A DNA stretch of 64,000 nt from Oscillospiraceae bacterium (GTDB lineage: Bacteria > Bacillota > Clostridia > Oscillospirales > Acutalibacteraceae), in assembly GCA_902787025.1 (NCBI GenBank), contig CADAER010000002.1, positions 1 through 64,000 on the forward strand. Direction: 5' to 3'. The notes under the pieces were generated by a model that saw only the letters and a program-made list of their open reading frames with translations, was not told the origin of the DNA and searched no databases. Below, piece by piece: positions 23,942-33,052 of this stretch; position 1 is the first letter of the stretch, and each line of letters starts with the position of its first letter. Both the position numbers and the translations under genes were made by a program.

Positions 23942-26803
23942 ATGTTTGAAAAAACAAAAAAACAACTGTCTTTTTTGCTGAGTCTTATACTCACTTTCGC
24001 TTGTATTTCAATGCCGCTTTCAGCGGCAGTTCACGCTGACGGAGAAATCATCATAAACAGCGCGGAAGATTTTGCCGCATTTGTTTCGGGTTCTGCCGAA
24101 GCCGATGCCAGACTTAATGCCGACATTGACCTCGGCGAATGGACAACCGCATTTGAAGACGGTTATTCCGGCACTCTTGACGGCGGAGGATTCAGCATAA
24201 CCTATACCAAAACAAACCCGACAGGGAATTTTCATTCGCTTATCAAAACATTAAACGAGGGCGGCTGTATCAAAAATCTTACAATAAAAGGAAGTATGAC
24301 TTTCAGTGCCGCAAGAACTTTCAACGCGCCTTTCGTTTATGAAAACCACGGCACAATTGAAAACTGCACAAATGAAATGACAATAACTTACAGCGGAACA
24401 AAAAACTGCCAATACTGCGCAGGAATAACCGCAAAGAACTACGGAATCGTCAAAAACTGCATTAACAAGGCGGATATAAGCGTGCGCAACTATGCGGGCG
24501 GCATTGTCGCTCAGAATTACTGCGGTCAGGTTACCGGGTGCACAAACAGCGGCAAAATCTCGGTAAGTAATGTTGCCGGCTATGCGGGCGGTATTATTGC
24601 CGCAATCTGTTCCGACACGGATACATATACAAATCTTATTGAAAACTGCGTAAACACGGGCGATGTAAACGGAGGCAGCGGCGAATACGGCTGTGCGGGC
24701 GGCATTGTCGGTCAGATAAACATCCCAACAAGCGCTTCAACTTACTCATCGAAACCCGAAATAACAATAAAAGGCTGCTCTTCAAGCGGCACTCTTTCGG
24801 CAGGCACAACCGACGAGTTTGTCGGGAAGAACAACAACTCCGACAACAGCACACTTACAATAGAAGCCGGCGCGCCCGCTCATCAGCACACCTATGACGA
24901 CGGTGTTGTCACCACCGAACCGACCTGCGGAAAAGCCGGAGTGAAGACTTTTACCTGCAGCGGATGCGATGAAAACACAGAGGGTCATTCATACACCGAA
25001 CCCGTGCCTGCAACAGGGAACCATACGCCCGGCGAATGGACTGCCGAAACAATTGAAGGCGAAGAACTGCTTGTTAAGCGCTGCACCGTATGTCAGGCGC
25101 TTCTTGCAAAAAAATCAGCTGCGGCAGCCGCAACCCTTGAAAATGCGATTCAGTCGCTTGAAGACGGTTTCTTCCGTCTGAAACCCGTTTACGGCGAAGA
25201 CACCAATGTCTGCACAATGCTTTCGGATAAACTCGAAAGTCTCGGCTATGAAGGAATCAGCGTTTCTCTGTCATCCGCCGAAAACCCGGCAGACAGTGTT
25301 TCAACAATAGCCGATGACGGCACAATAACCTATTTTTACGCTGATCCCAATGTCTGGAGGGCCATGTATTTCAGTTCCATTCCCGTTGTGTTCACTCTTA
25401 CCCTTGAAGATGCCGACGCAACTTATGAAAAGAACGCGGTTATTTACTGGGATGCCGACAAAGCGGCACAAGCCGTTGAAACACAGGTTGCGTCAAAAGT
25501 TACCGACGACACAATAAAAGGTGAAAATGAATCCCTTGACTCTGTTACCGGAGACCTTGTGCTTTACAAAGCGGTAAACGATGAAGACGGGAACAAAATT
25601 CTCTGGTCGCTGATAACCTGGGAAAGCTCCGACGAACAGGTAATATCCATTGATGACAGCGCACAGGCAAGCGCGGACACTCTTTTTGAGCCATACAAAG
25701 GAGTTGTGAACCGCTCGCTTGAAGACAAGGAAGTTACATTGACTGCAACATTCAGTTTTCAAAAAACCTCTTATGATGAAGCGCCGATAACAGTTACAAA
25801 AACATTTAATGTAACAGTCAAAGGAATGGGCGACGACATTCTTGCCGAAATGCAGCGTCAGCTTGATGAAAACTACACGGTTGACAAACTTAAATATATC
25901 GGAACAAAAGAGGTTATTGACCCTGAAGCGGTTACAAACGATGTTCAGCTTCTGATTCCGCGCACAAGCGGAATTGATAATTATAACGATTACACTTTTA
26001 CCGTTGAGAGCGGTTCACCCGCCGCACAGGTTAATGTTGCGCGCCTCAACATAACAAGACCTCTGCCCGGCGAAAACCCCGCCGATGTTGTTCTGACCGT
26101 TACAATGACAAACAAGAATCACAGCGGTTTTTCGGTAAGCAAGGAACTTGAACTGACCGTCTCCCCCATTACGCAGGCAGAGATTGATGAACATCTCGCC
26201 CTTATGGAGCAGGTCAAAGCGTCTTTGTTTGAAGGAATAAACAACGGCGCAAATGAAAGCGCGGATAAAGTAACAAGCAATCTTTCATCATTCATCGAGG
26301 CGGTCCCGGACGGAAAAGGCGGCATAATCTGGATCCGCAATGTCAAAGATGTTACGGACGCGGGAATAACTGCCGTAAGCATTGACCCGTCTCACCCATC
26401 CGAACAGTGGGACCGTTTCAGATCATCCGACCCGAAAGTAATAACTCACGAAAATCTTCTCGTTACCCCCGCAAAAGAAAACACCGATGTAACAATAACC
26501 GTCTGCCTTTCGGATGAACAGTTTGCGCGTTATGCGGAACTTTACCCCGAAAACGCAGATTTTGCGGCGCTCAGCCGTCAGACGGTAACTGTTGAACTTA
26601 CTGTTCCGGGAACCGACCCGGCTCCCGACAATCCGGACGAACCCGATGAACCCGATAATCCTGAAAATCCCGATGAAAACCTCTGCCCGCTCTGCCACAA
26701 GACTCACGAGGGCTTTTTCGGAAGAATCATCGCGTTCTTCCATAATGTGATTTATTGGATTATTGATTTCTTCGGTAAAATTTATAATTTTATAACCAAA
26801 TAA
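23942..26803 (+). CDS. Large secreted beta-helix/Ig-like surface protein under a cobalamin riboswitch
   Basis: A 953-residue exported protein. A signal peptide (FLLSLILTFACISMPLSAAVHA) covers about 8-32. Residues about 40-300 contain repeated GGIVAQN / GGIIAAI / GGIVGQI units with CTNSG and CVNTGDV, typical of GLUG-type right-handed beta-helix repeats. Next comes a CxxC-containing module with HTYDDGVV, TFTCSGCDE and RCTVCQ, common in clostridial surface proteins. Several Ig-like blocks follow (SSDEQVISID, KEVTLTATFSF, FTVESGSP). A Pro/Asp/Glu repeat linker precedes a C-terminal module CPLCHKTHEGFFGRI plus a hydrophobic helix, probably a membrane or wall-association signal. AAGGAAATAAACC precedes the ATG. 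The riboswitch suggests a role linked to cobalamin supply, but no known cobalamin-binding domain was recognised. Confidence 0.82.
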   Translation: MFEKTKKQLSFLLSLILTFACISMPLSAAVHADGEIIINSAEDFAAFVSGSAEADARLNADIDLGEWTTAFEDGYSGTLDGGGFSITYTKTNPTGNFHSLIKTLNEGGCIKNLTIKGSMTFSAARTFNAPFVYENHGTIENCTNEMTITYSGTKNCQYCAGITAKNYGIVKNCINKADISVRNYAGGIVAQNYCGQVTGCTNSGKISVSNVAGYAGGIIAAICSDTDTYTNLIENCVNTGDVNGGSGEYGCAGGIVGQINIPTSASTYSSKPEITIKGCSSSGTLSAGTTDEFVGKNNNSDNSTLTIEAGAPAHQHTYDDGVVTTEPTCGKAGVKTFTCSGCDENTEGHSYTEPVPATGNHTPGEWTAETIEGEELLVKRCTVCQALLAKKSAAAAATLENAIQSLEDGFFRLKPVYGEDTNVCTMLSDKLESLGYEGISVSLSSAENPADSVSTIADDGTITYFYADPNVWRAMYFSSIPVVFTLTLEDADATYEKNAVIYWDADKAAQAVETQVASKVTDDTIKGENESLDSVTGDLVLYKAVNDEDGNKILWSLITWESSDEQVISIDDSAQASADTLFEPYKGVVNRSLEDKEVTLTATFSFQKTSYDEAPITVTKTFNVTVKGMGDDILAEMQRQLDENYTVDKLKYIGTKEVIDPEAVTNDVQLLIPRTSGIDNYNDYTFTVESGSPAAQVNVARLNITRPLPGENPADVVLTVTMTNKNHSGFSVSKELELTVSPITQAEIDEHLALMEQVKASLFEGINNGANESADKVTSNLSSFIEAVPDGKGGIIWIRNVKDVTDAGITAVSIDPSHPSEQWDRFRSSDPKVITHENLLVTPAKENTDVTITVCLSDEQFARYAELYPENADFAALSRQTVTVELTVPGTDPAPDNPDEPDEPDNPENPDENLCPLCHKTHEGFFGRIIAFFHNVIYWIIDFFGKIYNFITK

Positions 26804-26820
26804 CAAAAGAGCCAAAGTAA

Positions 26821-26856
26821 AACCGCCGTTCTTCCGGGAACGGCGGTTGTTTTTTA
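26821..26856 (+). terminator. Terminator after the surface protein gene
   Basis: AACCGCCGTTC (26821-26831) and GAACGGCGGTT (26838-26848) form an 11-bp stem with a 6-base loop, followed by GTTTTTT. Confidence 0.88.
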
Positions 26857-26858
26857 TA

Positions 26859-27482
26859 TCATTTTCTGAAGGGATTCGGAACATTGCGGTAGAGCAGTTC
26901 GTAAGCCACAAAGTATTCGCGGATATACCTTTTGAAAGCTTCGCCCGGAGTGGGCGCGGAAACGCGAAGCACATTCTTTATGCCAGTGCGCCGTGCTATA
27001 ATGCCCGCCCTGTGCATGTGATAGGAAGATGAAAGAAAGGCGATTCTCAGTTCATCCGCGCTTTTTCCCGCGTGCTTTTCGATTATCGGAATACCGAATT
27101 TAAAGTTTTCAAACGTGGTTGTGGATTTATCTTCAAGGAGTATTCTGTCGGGGCTCACACCCTCTTTTATGAGATAATCCGCGATTATCGCAGCCTCGGA
27201 TTTTTTCTGATGCTCCCTGAAACAGCCGCCGCAGGGAACGGCAATAACATCCGTATGCTCGTTCAGATAAACCGCGGCGCTTTTCATCCGTTCATACAGC
27301 TGCGGGCTCGGTGTGTCCGCTCCGATTATGTCTCCGCCTAAAATAAGCAGATAATCGCAGTCATCGCGGTAATTCATATTCGCGTCATAAGCTACAAACG
27401 GCATATACGCCGCCGCTGTCGTCACGAGAAACGCGGCGGAGCCGCCTATAACTCCCGCCGCCGCTTTCAATGCTCCGTTCAT
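26859..27482 (-). CDS. YdcF/SanA-like DUF218 membrane protein
   Basis: A 207-residue protein with an N-terminal membrane segment (about residues 10-30) and a DUF218 Rossmann-like domain outside it. Family motifs are YLLILGGDI, RMKSAAVYLNE, the DRILLEDKSTTTFEN block and FLSSSYHMHRAG. Relatives (YdcF, SanA, ElyC) act at the envelope, and some bind S-adenosylmethionine or affect polymer synthesis; the function here is unknown. It starts 3 bases after the end of the Cof-type gene, so they are co-transcribed. A remnant of its 3' end lies at 23353-23483. Confidence 0.86.
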   Translation of the reverse strand: MNGALKAAAGVIGGSAAFLVTTAAAYMPFVAYDANMNYRDDCDYLLILGGDIIGADTPSPQLYERMKSAAVYLNEHTDVIAVPCGGCFREHQKKSEAAIIADYLIKEGVSPDRILLEDKSTTTFENFKFGIPIIEKHAGKSADELRIAFLSSSYHMHRAGIIARRTGIKNVLRVSAPTPGEAFKRYIREYFVAYELLYRNVPNPFRK

Positions 27483-27485
27483 TTT

Positions 27486-28316
27486 TCACACTCCTTTTTC
27501 AAGAAGGAATTTCACCACTCCGCCGTCGTTGTTCGATTCAATGATTCCGTCGGCTTTTTCCTTGATTATGTCAACCGCGTTCTCAACAGCGTAAAACTCG
27601 TCGCACGCTTCAAGAAGCGGCAGGTCGTTGTAATTGTCGCCGAAGCCCACAACCCTCGTGAAGCCGTATTTCTCTTTCAGAAACTCCACCGCCGTTTTCT
27701 TTGACGCCTTTTCATCGCAGATTTCCAGATAAAAGCAGTCGTCTTTGTAGATGTCTTTATAGTATTCGCACCTGAGACCCTCCGCTTTTCCGAGAATGTC
27801 CGCGGCAGGTCGCGTTTTCTCTTCCGTGTCCGAAACGGAGTAATACACCAGCGGTCTTTCAATAATATCGTCAAACGAATCGATTTTAATGAAAACCTTC
27901 CCGTATTTTTCCTGCCTCTCGCGCATAAAATCAACCGCGCCGGGCGATGAAAGATTTTCATAATATGTGCGAAGGCTTGTGCCGTCAATCTCATAGAAAA
28001 AGCCGGCGAGAGCGCAGGAGTGAACCGCCTTCACGATTTCCTCCTTCGCCTTTCCGTTTACGGGATTCACCCTGACATATTCCTTCTTTTGCAGGTCGAA
28101 CACGCACACGCCGTTCATCAGCACGGCGGGAATGTTTATTCCCGTGCCGTCGAGAATTCCGACAACCGTAGCCGCCGTGCGCGCCGTGGCGACGCTTATG
28201 TTCATTCCGTTTTCACACAGCGTTTTCAAGCCCTGTCTCGAAAACTCCGGAAGCGTGGCTCCGCTGTCAAGCAGAGTGCCGTCAAGGTCTGAGATATAAA
28301 GCGTTTTACTGTTCAT
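27486..28316 (-). CDS. Cof-type HAD-family sugar-phosphate phosphatase
   Basis: A 276-residue cytoplasmic phosphatase. HAD motif I is SDLDGTLLDSG near residue 8, motif II is VATARTA, and motif IV is VVGFGDNYNDLPLLE. The size of the cap domain places it in the IIB/Cof class, which removes phosphate from sugar phosphates and cofactors; the substrate is unknown. Its ATG lies inside the end of the ABC-F gene (11-base overlap), indicating translational coupling. Confidence 0.9.
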   Translation of the reverse strand: MNSKTLYISDLDGTLLDSGATLPEFSRQGLKTLCENGMNISVATARTAATVVGILDGTGINIPAVLMNGVCVFDLQKKEYVRVNPVNGKAKEEIVKAVHSCALAGFFYEIDGTSLRTYYENLSSPGAVDFMRERQEKYGKVFIKIDSFDDIIERPLVYYSVSDTEEKTRPAADILGKAEGLRCEYYKDIYKDDCFYLEICDEKASKKTAVEFLKEKYGFTRVVGFGDNYNDLPLLEACDEFYAVENAVDIIKEKADGIIESNNDGGVVKFLLEKGV

Positions 28317-29904
28317 TTGCCCGTCTTTCTTCAAGATATTCGTCAAATGTAATCTTCTTGTCATAGCGGTTTTCGGGTGAAATGTCAATTATTCTGTCCG
28401 CTATCGTCTGCACGAACTGATGGTCGTGCGAGGTAAAAAGAATAGTCTGCGGATATTTTATAAGTCCGTCGTTGAGCGACGCTATCGATTCAAGGTCAAG
28501 ATGGTTCGTCGGCTCGTCGAGAATAAGCACATTCGCGCCCGAGAGCATCATCTTGCAGAGCATGCAGCGCACTCTCTCGCCGCCCGAAAGCACCTTCGCC
28601 TTTTTGAGCGCCTCATCGCCCGAGAACATCATCCTGCCGAGCCACGAGCGCACATCGCTCTCAAACACAAGGTCCGAGTATCTTCTCAGCCAGTCAATGA
28701 GCGAATCCTCAACTCCGTCGAAAAACGCCGAATTGTCCGACGGGAAATACGAAACGGATGTCGTGACGCCCCATTTCACAGTGCCTTCATCGGGTTCAAG
28801 CTCGCCCGCGAGAATCCTGAAAAGCGTCGTTTTCGCGACCGCGTCCGTGCCTACAAAGGCAACCTTCTCACGCGGCAGGATTGTGAAACTCACATTGTCA
28901 AGCACCTTGCGGTCTCCGACCGTTTTTGAAAGATTTTCAACAAAGAGAACGTCGTTTCCGACCTCCCTGTCGGGCTTGAAGCCGACATAGGGAAATCTGC
29001 GTGATGAAACGGGCAGATCGTCAAGGTCAAGCGATTCCAGCAGCTTCTTCCTCGATGTCGCCTGCTTGTGCTTTGAAGCGTTCGCGCTGAATCTCGCGAT
29101 GAATTTTTTAAGCTCCTCCGCCTTCTCCTGGTCCTTCTTGTTCTGCTCGCGAAGCTGTCTCTGACGCATCTGCGTATATTCGAACCAGAAGTCGTAGTTG
29201 CCCACATACATCTGCATCTTGCCGTAGTCTATGTCAACAATATGCGTGCAGACCGTGTTTAAAAAATGACGGTCGTGCGACACGACAATAACCGTGCTGT
29301 CAAGGTCCATAAGGAAGTTTTCAAGCCACATGACCGCCTCAAGGTCAAGGTGGTTAGTCGGCTCATCAAGCAGCAGAATGTCGGGCGAGCCGAAAAGCGC
29401 CTGCGCGAGCAGAACCTTGACCTTCAGGTCGTTTGGCAGTTCGCTCATAAGGCTTTCGTGCCACTCGTTCGTGACTCCGAGACCGTTTAAAAGTATTTCG
29501 GCGTCGCTCTCCGCGCTCCAGCCGTCCATCTCAGCGAACTCCTCTTCGAGTTCCGAAATTTTAAGCCCGTCCTCCTCCGTGAAATCCTCCTTGGAGTAAA
29601 GCGCCTCTTTTTCGTCCATTATGTCGCAGAGCCGTTTGTTCCCGAGCAGAACGGTCCGCACAACTGTGCAGTCGTCAAACGCGAAATGGTCCTGACGCAG
29701 AACACTGATTCTCTCGCCGGGAGTCACGCTGATTCTGCCGCCCGTCGGCTCAAGCTCGCCAGAGAGTATTTTCAGAAATGTCGATTTCCCCGCTCCGTTC
29801 GCGCCGATTATTCCGTAGCAGTTGCCTCTCGTGAATGTGATATCCGCGTGCTTGAAGAGAAATCTTCCGCTGTATGATAAATCAACATCAATTGCCGCAA
29901 TCAT
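28306..29904 (-). CDS. ABC-F family ATPase, YbiT type
   Basis: A 532-residue protein with two ATP-binding domains and no membrane segments, which acts on ribosomes rather than in transport. Domain 1 has GANGAGKSTFLKIL, the signature region reduced to MSELPNDLKVKVLLAQAL as in YbiT, and LLLDEPTNHLDLE. A charged linker of about 70 residues (RQRQLREQNKKDQEKAEELK) follows, then domain 2 with GTDAVAKTTLF, LSGGERVR and LILDEPTNHLDLE. The Ala in the second Walker A (AVAKTT) is seen in other Firmicutes members, so it need not be inactive. Start 29904 gives the usual MIAAIDVDLSYSG beginning. Confidence 0.9.
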   Translation of the reverse strand: MIAAIDVDLSYSGRFLFKHADITFTRGNCYGIIGANGAGKSTFLKILSGELEPTGGRISVTPGERISVLRQDHFAFDDCTVVRTVLLGNKRLCDIMDEKEALYSKEDFTEEDGLKISELEEEFAEMDGWSAESDAEILLNGLGVTNEWHESLMSELPNDLKVKVLLAQALFGSPDILLLDEPTNHLDLEAVMWLENFLMDLDSTVIVVSHDRHFLNTVCTHIVDIDYGKMQMYVGNYDFWFEYTQMRQRQLREQNKKDQEKAEELKKFIARFSANASKHKQATSRKKLLESLDLDDLPVSSRRFPYVGFKPDREVGNDVLFVENLSKTVGDRKVLDNVSFTILPREKVAFVGTDAVAKTTLFRILAGELEPDEGTVKWGVTTSVSYFPSDNSAFFDGVEDSLIDWLRRYSDLVFESDVRSWLGRMMFSGDEALKKAKVLSGGERVRCMLCKMMLSGANVLILDEPTNHLDLESIASLNDGLIKYPQTILFTSHDHQFVQTIADRIIDISPENRYDKKITFDEYLEERRANEQ

Positions 29905-29969
29905 CGGTATTACCCCGTTTCCGTTTGAATTTTTATAACTAACAGTATAGATTAAAACAGACCTTATGT

Positions 29970-30003
29970 CAAACAAAAAAGACCCGCGGGGAATTACCCC
30001 CGC
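29970..30003 (-). terminator. Terminator downstream of the first T/E-rich lipoprotein
   Basis: On the minus strand GCGGGG (30003-29998) pairs with CCCCGC (29991-29986), followed by GGGTCTTTTTTG. Confidence 0.7.
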
Positions 30004-30025
30004 AAGCCTTTAAAAATCATTTTGC

Positions 30026-30937
30026 TTAATATTTCACATCGTAGATTTTAAGGTAGTTCACAAGCTCCTGCTTTTCAACAGCGAGCGTTGTGCCGAGCGT
30101 CCTGCCCGAACCCTTTATTGTAACGTGGCAGACCTGGTCAACCGAAATGACCTGCATGGTCTCGGGGTTGTAAACAACCGTCGATGAGCAGTCGTGATAG
30201 GTCAGACTGTATGAAACATCGCTGAAAACAGCCGAAACAACGCCGCCGTTCAGATTCTCGTCAATCTCCTTCTTTGAAAGGGGAGCGAACACCGAACCCG
30301 TCTTGCTCTGAGGCTTCGAAGTCCAGTCGGGAGTAGGCTCGGGATTTGTTTCGCTGTTGAGAACAATTGTTATTCTGACATTGCCGTCGGGCAGCTCTTC
30401 GTATTTCGCGTCCTTGAGCGCGTTCGCGTCGGTCAGCAGACAGCCCTCTTTGTTGTATTTGACGGGCCAGAGATGCATATCGCCGCCCTTTTCAAACGTG
30501 TCGGGCTTCTTTCTCGCGGATTCCTCATCCGTCATAAAGTTGCCCGCGAGGTTGAGCGCCGCGTTGACAAAGGTTTTGCCGCTTGTGATTACTCTCGAAT
30601 TCGCGTCGTCGGGAAGGCTCTGATACATAATCTCCTTGAAGCCGGGAGCGTCCTTCTTCGCCTTGTTCATAATCTCGGTGTAAGCGGCGAGAATCTCTTC
30701 CTTCGTTTCGGGAGTCTTCTTTTCTTCCTCCGTCGTCGTTTCCGTTTCGGTTTCGGTTTCGGTCTCCGTCTCGGTTTCGCCGGCAGTCGTTTCTTCGGGA
30801 ACGGTCGTCTCCTCCTGTGCCGTTGTCTGCTCCTGAGTCGTTGTCTCCGCCTCGGGAGTTTTGCCGCCGCAGGATGTCAGCACTGCAAGCACGCACACAA
30901 GTGCGAGTATCACCGCAAGAATTTTTTTACAGTTCAT
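30026..30937 (-). CDS. Lipoprotein with Thr/Glu repeat linker, type A
   Basis: A 303-residue predicted lipoprotein. The signal peptide ends in the lipobox LTSC (Cys22 or nearby). Residues about 28-75 are a low-complexity linker of Thr and Glu, including a run of TE repeats, a typical spacer through the wall. The folded domain begins EEILAAYTEIMNKAKKDAPG and contains LPDGNVRITIVLNSETNP and a VSYSLTYHD block. It shares overall layout, and the helix after the linker, with the next gene at 31049-31912. Function unknown. AAGGAT precedes the ATG. Confidence 0.8.
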   Translation of the reverse strand: MNCKKILAVILALVCVLAVLTSCGGKTPEAETTTQEQTTAQEETTVPEETTAGETETETETETETETTTEEEKKTPETKEEILAAYTEIMNKAKKDAPGFKEIMYQSLPDDANSRVITSGKTFVNAALNLAGNFMTDEESARKKPDTFEKGGDMHLWPVKYNKEGCLLTDANALKDAKYEELPDGNVRITIVLNSETNPEPTPDWTSKPQSKTGSVFAPLSKKEIDENLNGGVVSAVFSDVSYSLTYHDCSSTVVYNPETMQVISVDQVCHVTIKGSGRTLGTTLAVEKQELVNYLKIYDVKY

Positions 30938-31048
30938 CTTTTTAATCCTTTTACTTCTTTGTTCTGTATCGGAAATTCCGCCTTAACATACCAATCGGCG
31001 GAATAAATCCGCCGATCGATTGAATGTTAATAATTGTTTCGTTTAAGG

Positions 31049-31912
31049 TCAGATAACAACCTTGTAGTCAACTGCGCCGTAAACGTTCTTGAGAGTAGCC
31101 GAAAGGATACCGATTTTGATGGTGATGGAGCTGACGTTGATGTCAACTCTGTATTGCCATGTGCCGTTTACGATTCTGCCTGTTGACTCGTCGATTTTAG
31201 CTGTGACTTTCGCGTTTTTGTATGTAAGCTTGATGTTGTTGATGTCAGCCTGGTTAACTTCAACTGCGCTGATTTCTTTAAGAGCGGAGTCGATACCGTC
31301 AAGAACGCCGATTGTGCGGCCTACGGAGCCGTCGCCGCCCTTGGTGGAAGCGGTCGCGTTCTGGGGAACAACATCAAATGTGATTGTTGTGTATTTGCCG
31401 TCGGATGTTGCTTTCGCGTTCTGAACGTCGGAAACCTTTACATCGTCATGGTCGTGAGCGGGGATGTAGTCTGTTGAAGTGGAGTTCTTTGCAAGAGCAT
31501 CTTTTGCAATTCCTTCAAACATGGAAACGATTCTGCCTACAACGCCTTCGCCACCGTTAAGAGCAGCGAGAGTCATTGTCTGATTGCCCGCGGGAGCGTG
31601 GCCTTCGGTAGCTTTTCTTGCCGCGTTGTAGTAAGCGACGATTTCTTCAGCGTCCGTTGAGTTGAGGCCCTTTGCGGCTTCTGTTGTTTCTTCTTCGGAA
31701 GTTTCTTCTTCTGTTGCGTCTTCGCCGGAAGCGGGTTCCGCGGTTACGTCTTCAGCCGAAACATCTTCGGATGTTGCTTCTTCGGTAACAACTTCTTCTG
31801 TTGTTGCTTCTGTGGGAGCTTCTGTTGTGGGCTCTTCTGTCTTGCTGCCGCATGCCGCGAAGCATACTACCACAAACGAGAGAGCGAGAAGAACTGCGAG
31901 AATTTTTTTCAT
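31049..31912 (-). CDS. Lipoprotein with Thr/Glu repeat linker, type B
   Basis: A 287-residue predicted lipoprotein. The signal peptide ends in the lipobox CFAAC. A Thr/Glu/Ala/Ser-rich linker of about 70 residues follows (TEEVVTEEATSED and so on). The folded part starts AEEIVAYYNAARKATEGHAPAG and continues with KYTTITFDVVPQN and GTWQYRVDINVS. Helix and strand order match the neighbouring lipoprotein, so they are probably old paralogues. ATG 31912 is set by AGGAGGA 9 bases upstream and the signal peptide. Transcription starts from the promoter at 31998-32026. Function unknown. Confidence 0.8.
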   Translation of the reverse strand: MKKILAVLLALSFVVVCFAACGSKTEEPTTEAPTEATTEEVVTEEATSEDVSAEDVTAEPASGEDATEEETSEEETTEAAKGLNSTDAEEIVAYYNAARKATEGHAPAGNQTMTLAALNGGEGVVGRIVSMFEGIAKDALAKNSTSTDYIPAHDHDDVKVSDVQNAKATSDGKYTTITFDVVPQNATASTKGGDGSVGRTIGVLDGIDSALKEISAVEVNQADINNIKLTYKNAKVTAKIDESTGRIVNGTWQYRVDINVSSITIKIGILSATLKNVYGAVDYKVVI

Positions 31913-31997
31913 TACTGATATCCTCCTGAATATAGATTTTCTGCGATAAAAGCGCCGAGCCGATTGCTCGGCACAAAAACGCATAATATCAATTAAA

Positions 31998-32026
31998 AAT
32001 TTACAACAATAAAGGGGGTTTGTCAA
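31998..32026 (-). promoter_or_regulatory. Promoter of the type B lipoprotein gene
   Basis: Minus-strand TTGACA (32026-32021), a 17-base spacer and TAAATT (32003-31998). A GCCGAGC/GCTCGGC hairpin (about 31955-31973) lies in the resulting leader. Confidence 0.7.
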
Positions 32027-32171
32027 TACCGCAGAGCGAAAACTATTTATATAAGAAAAGACAAATCGGCGTTTTAAACAAATACGGTGCGCTTGTTTTG
32101 GGCATAACAGCGAAACCCGGTTTTTGCCCGACGGAACATCCCGTCAAATTCATATCCTGTTTAAAAAATAT

Positions 32172-32200
32172 GTGACATTTTTTAAAATATGTGCTATACT
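32172..32200 (+). promoter_or_regulatory. Promoter of xth
   Basis: GTGACA (32172-32177), a 17-base spacer and TATACT (32195-32200), 42 bases before the xth start. Confidence 0.65.
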
Positions 32201-32242
32201 ATATAAATAGCGCCGAAAACAAACAATTTTGCGGAGGTATTT

Positions 32243-33007
32243 ATGGCTGAAAAACACTTTGTATCGTGGAATGTAAACGGAATAAGAGCCTGCCTCGGCA
32301 AAGGTTTTTACGAGAGCTTTTCCTCTCTTGACGCTGATATCTTCTGCCTTCAGGAAACAAAGGTCGTTGACGGCCAGATAACCCTCGACCTGCCCGGCTA
32401 CCACCAGTATTGGAACTACGCCGAGAAAAAAGGCTATTCGGGTGTCGCCGTCTTCTCAAAAGAGGAACCCCTCAATGCAACCTACGGTCTCGGCATTCCC
32501 GAGCACGACACCGAGGGCAGGGTAATCACCCTCGAATTTGAAAACTACTATTTCATCGGCGTCTATGTCCCCAACGCGCGCGACGGTCTTGTTCGTATCG
32601 ACTACCGTATGAACTGGGAGGACGCATTCAGGGCTTATGTCAGCAAACTTGACCGCAAAAAACCGGTAATCTTCTGCGGCGACCTCAATGTCGCGCATAA
32701 CGAGATAGACCTCAAAAACCCCAAAGCCAACAGAGGCAACGCGGGCTTTTCCGACGAGGAGCGCGGCAAATTCAACGAGCTTCTCGCGGCGGGCTTCACC
32801 GACACCTTCCGCTTTTTCTATCCCGACGCGGAGCAGCGTTACAGCTGGTGGTCCTACCGTTTTCACGCGAGAGAGAACAACGCGGGCTGGCGCATAGACT
32901 ATTTCATCGCATCAAAACGGCTTGAACCGAATCTCAAAGACTCCCTCATCCACAGCGAAATCTACGGCTCCGACCACTGCCCGGTCGAACTCGTCATTGA
33001 TCTGTAA
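32243..33007 (+). CDS. xth: Exodeoxyribonuclease III / AP endonuclease
   Basis: Cuts DNA at abasic sites and removes 3' blocking groups during base excision repair. The 254-residue protein shows FVSWNVNGIRACL, IFCLQETKV with the metal-binding Glu, YSGVAVFSK, GVYVPNA, FCGDLNVAHNEIDL, GWRIDYFI and the catalytic GSDHCPVELV. GCGGAGG precedes the ATG. It is followed by the convergent dCMP deaminase gene. Confidence 0.95.
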   Translation: MAEKHFVSWNVNGIRACLGKGFYESFSSLDADIFCLQETKVVDGQITLDLPGYHQYWNYAEKKGYSGVAVFSKEEPLNATYGLGIPEHDTEGRVITLEFENYYFIGVYVPNARDGLVRIDYRMNWEDAFRAYVSKLDRKKPVIFCGDLNVAHNEIDLKNPKANRGNAGFSDEERGKFNELLAAGFTDTFRFFYPDAEQRYSWWSYRFHARENNAGWRIDYFIASKRLEPNLKDSLIHSEIYGSDHCPVELVIDL

Positions 33008-33052
33008 AAACAAAAACCGCCCTGCCGGAGCAAAGCGGTAAACATCGATAAA

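Noticed and set aside
28306..29904. Inactive second ATP site in the ABC-F protein because of Ala in Walker A
   Set aside because: The same GTxxxAKTT form is known in other Firmicutes YbiT-like proteins, so it is not evidence of loss of function.
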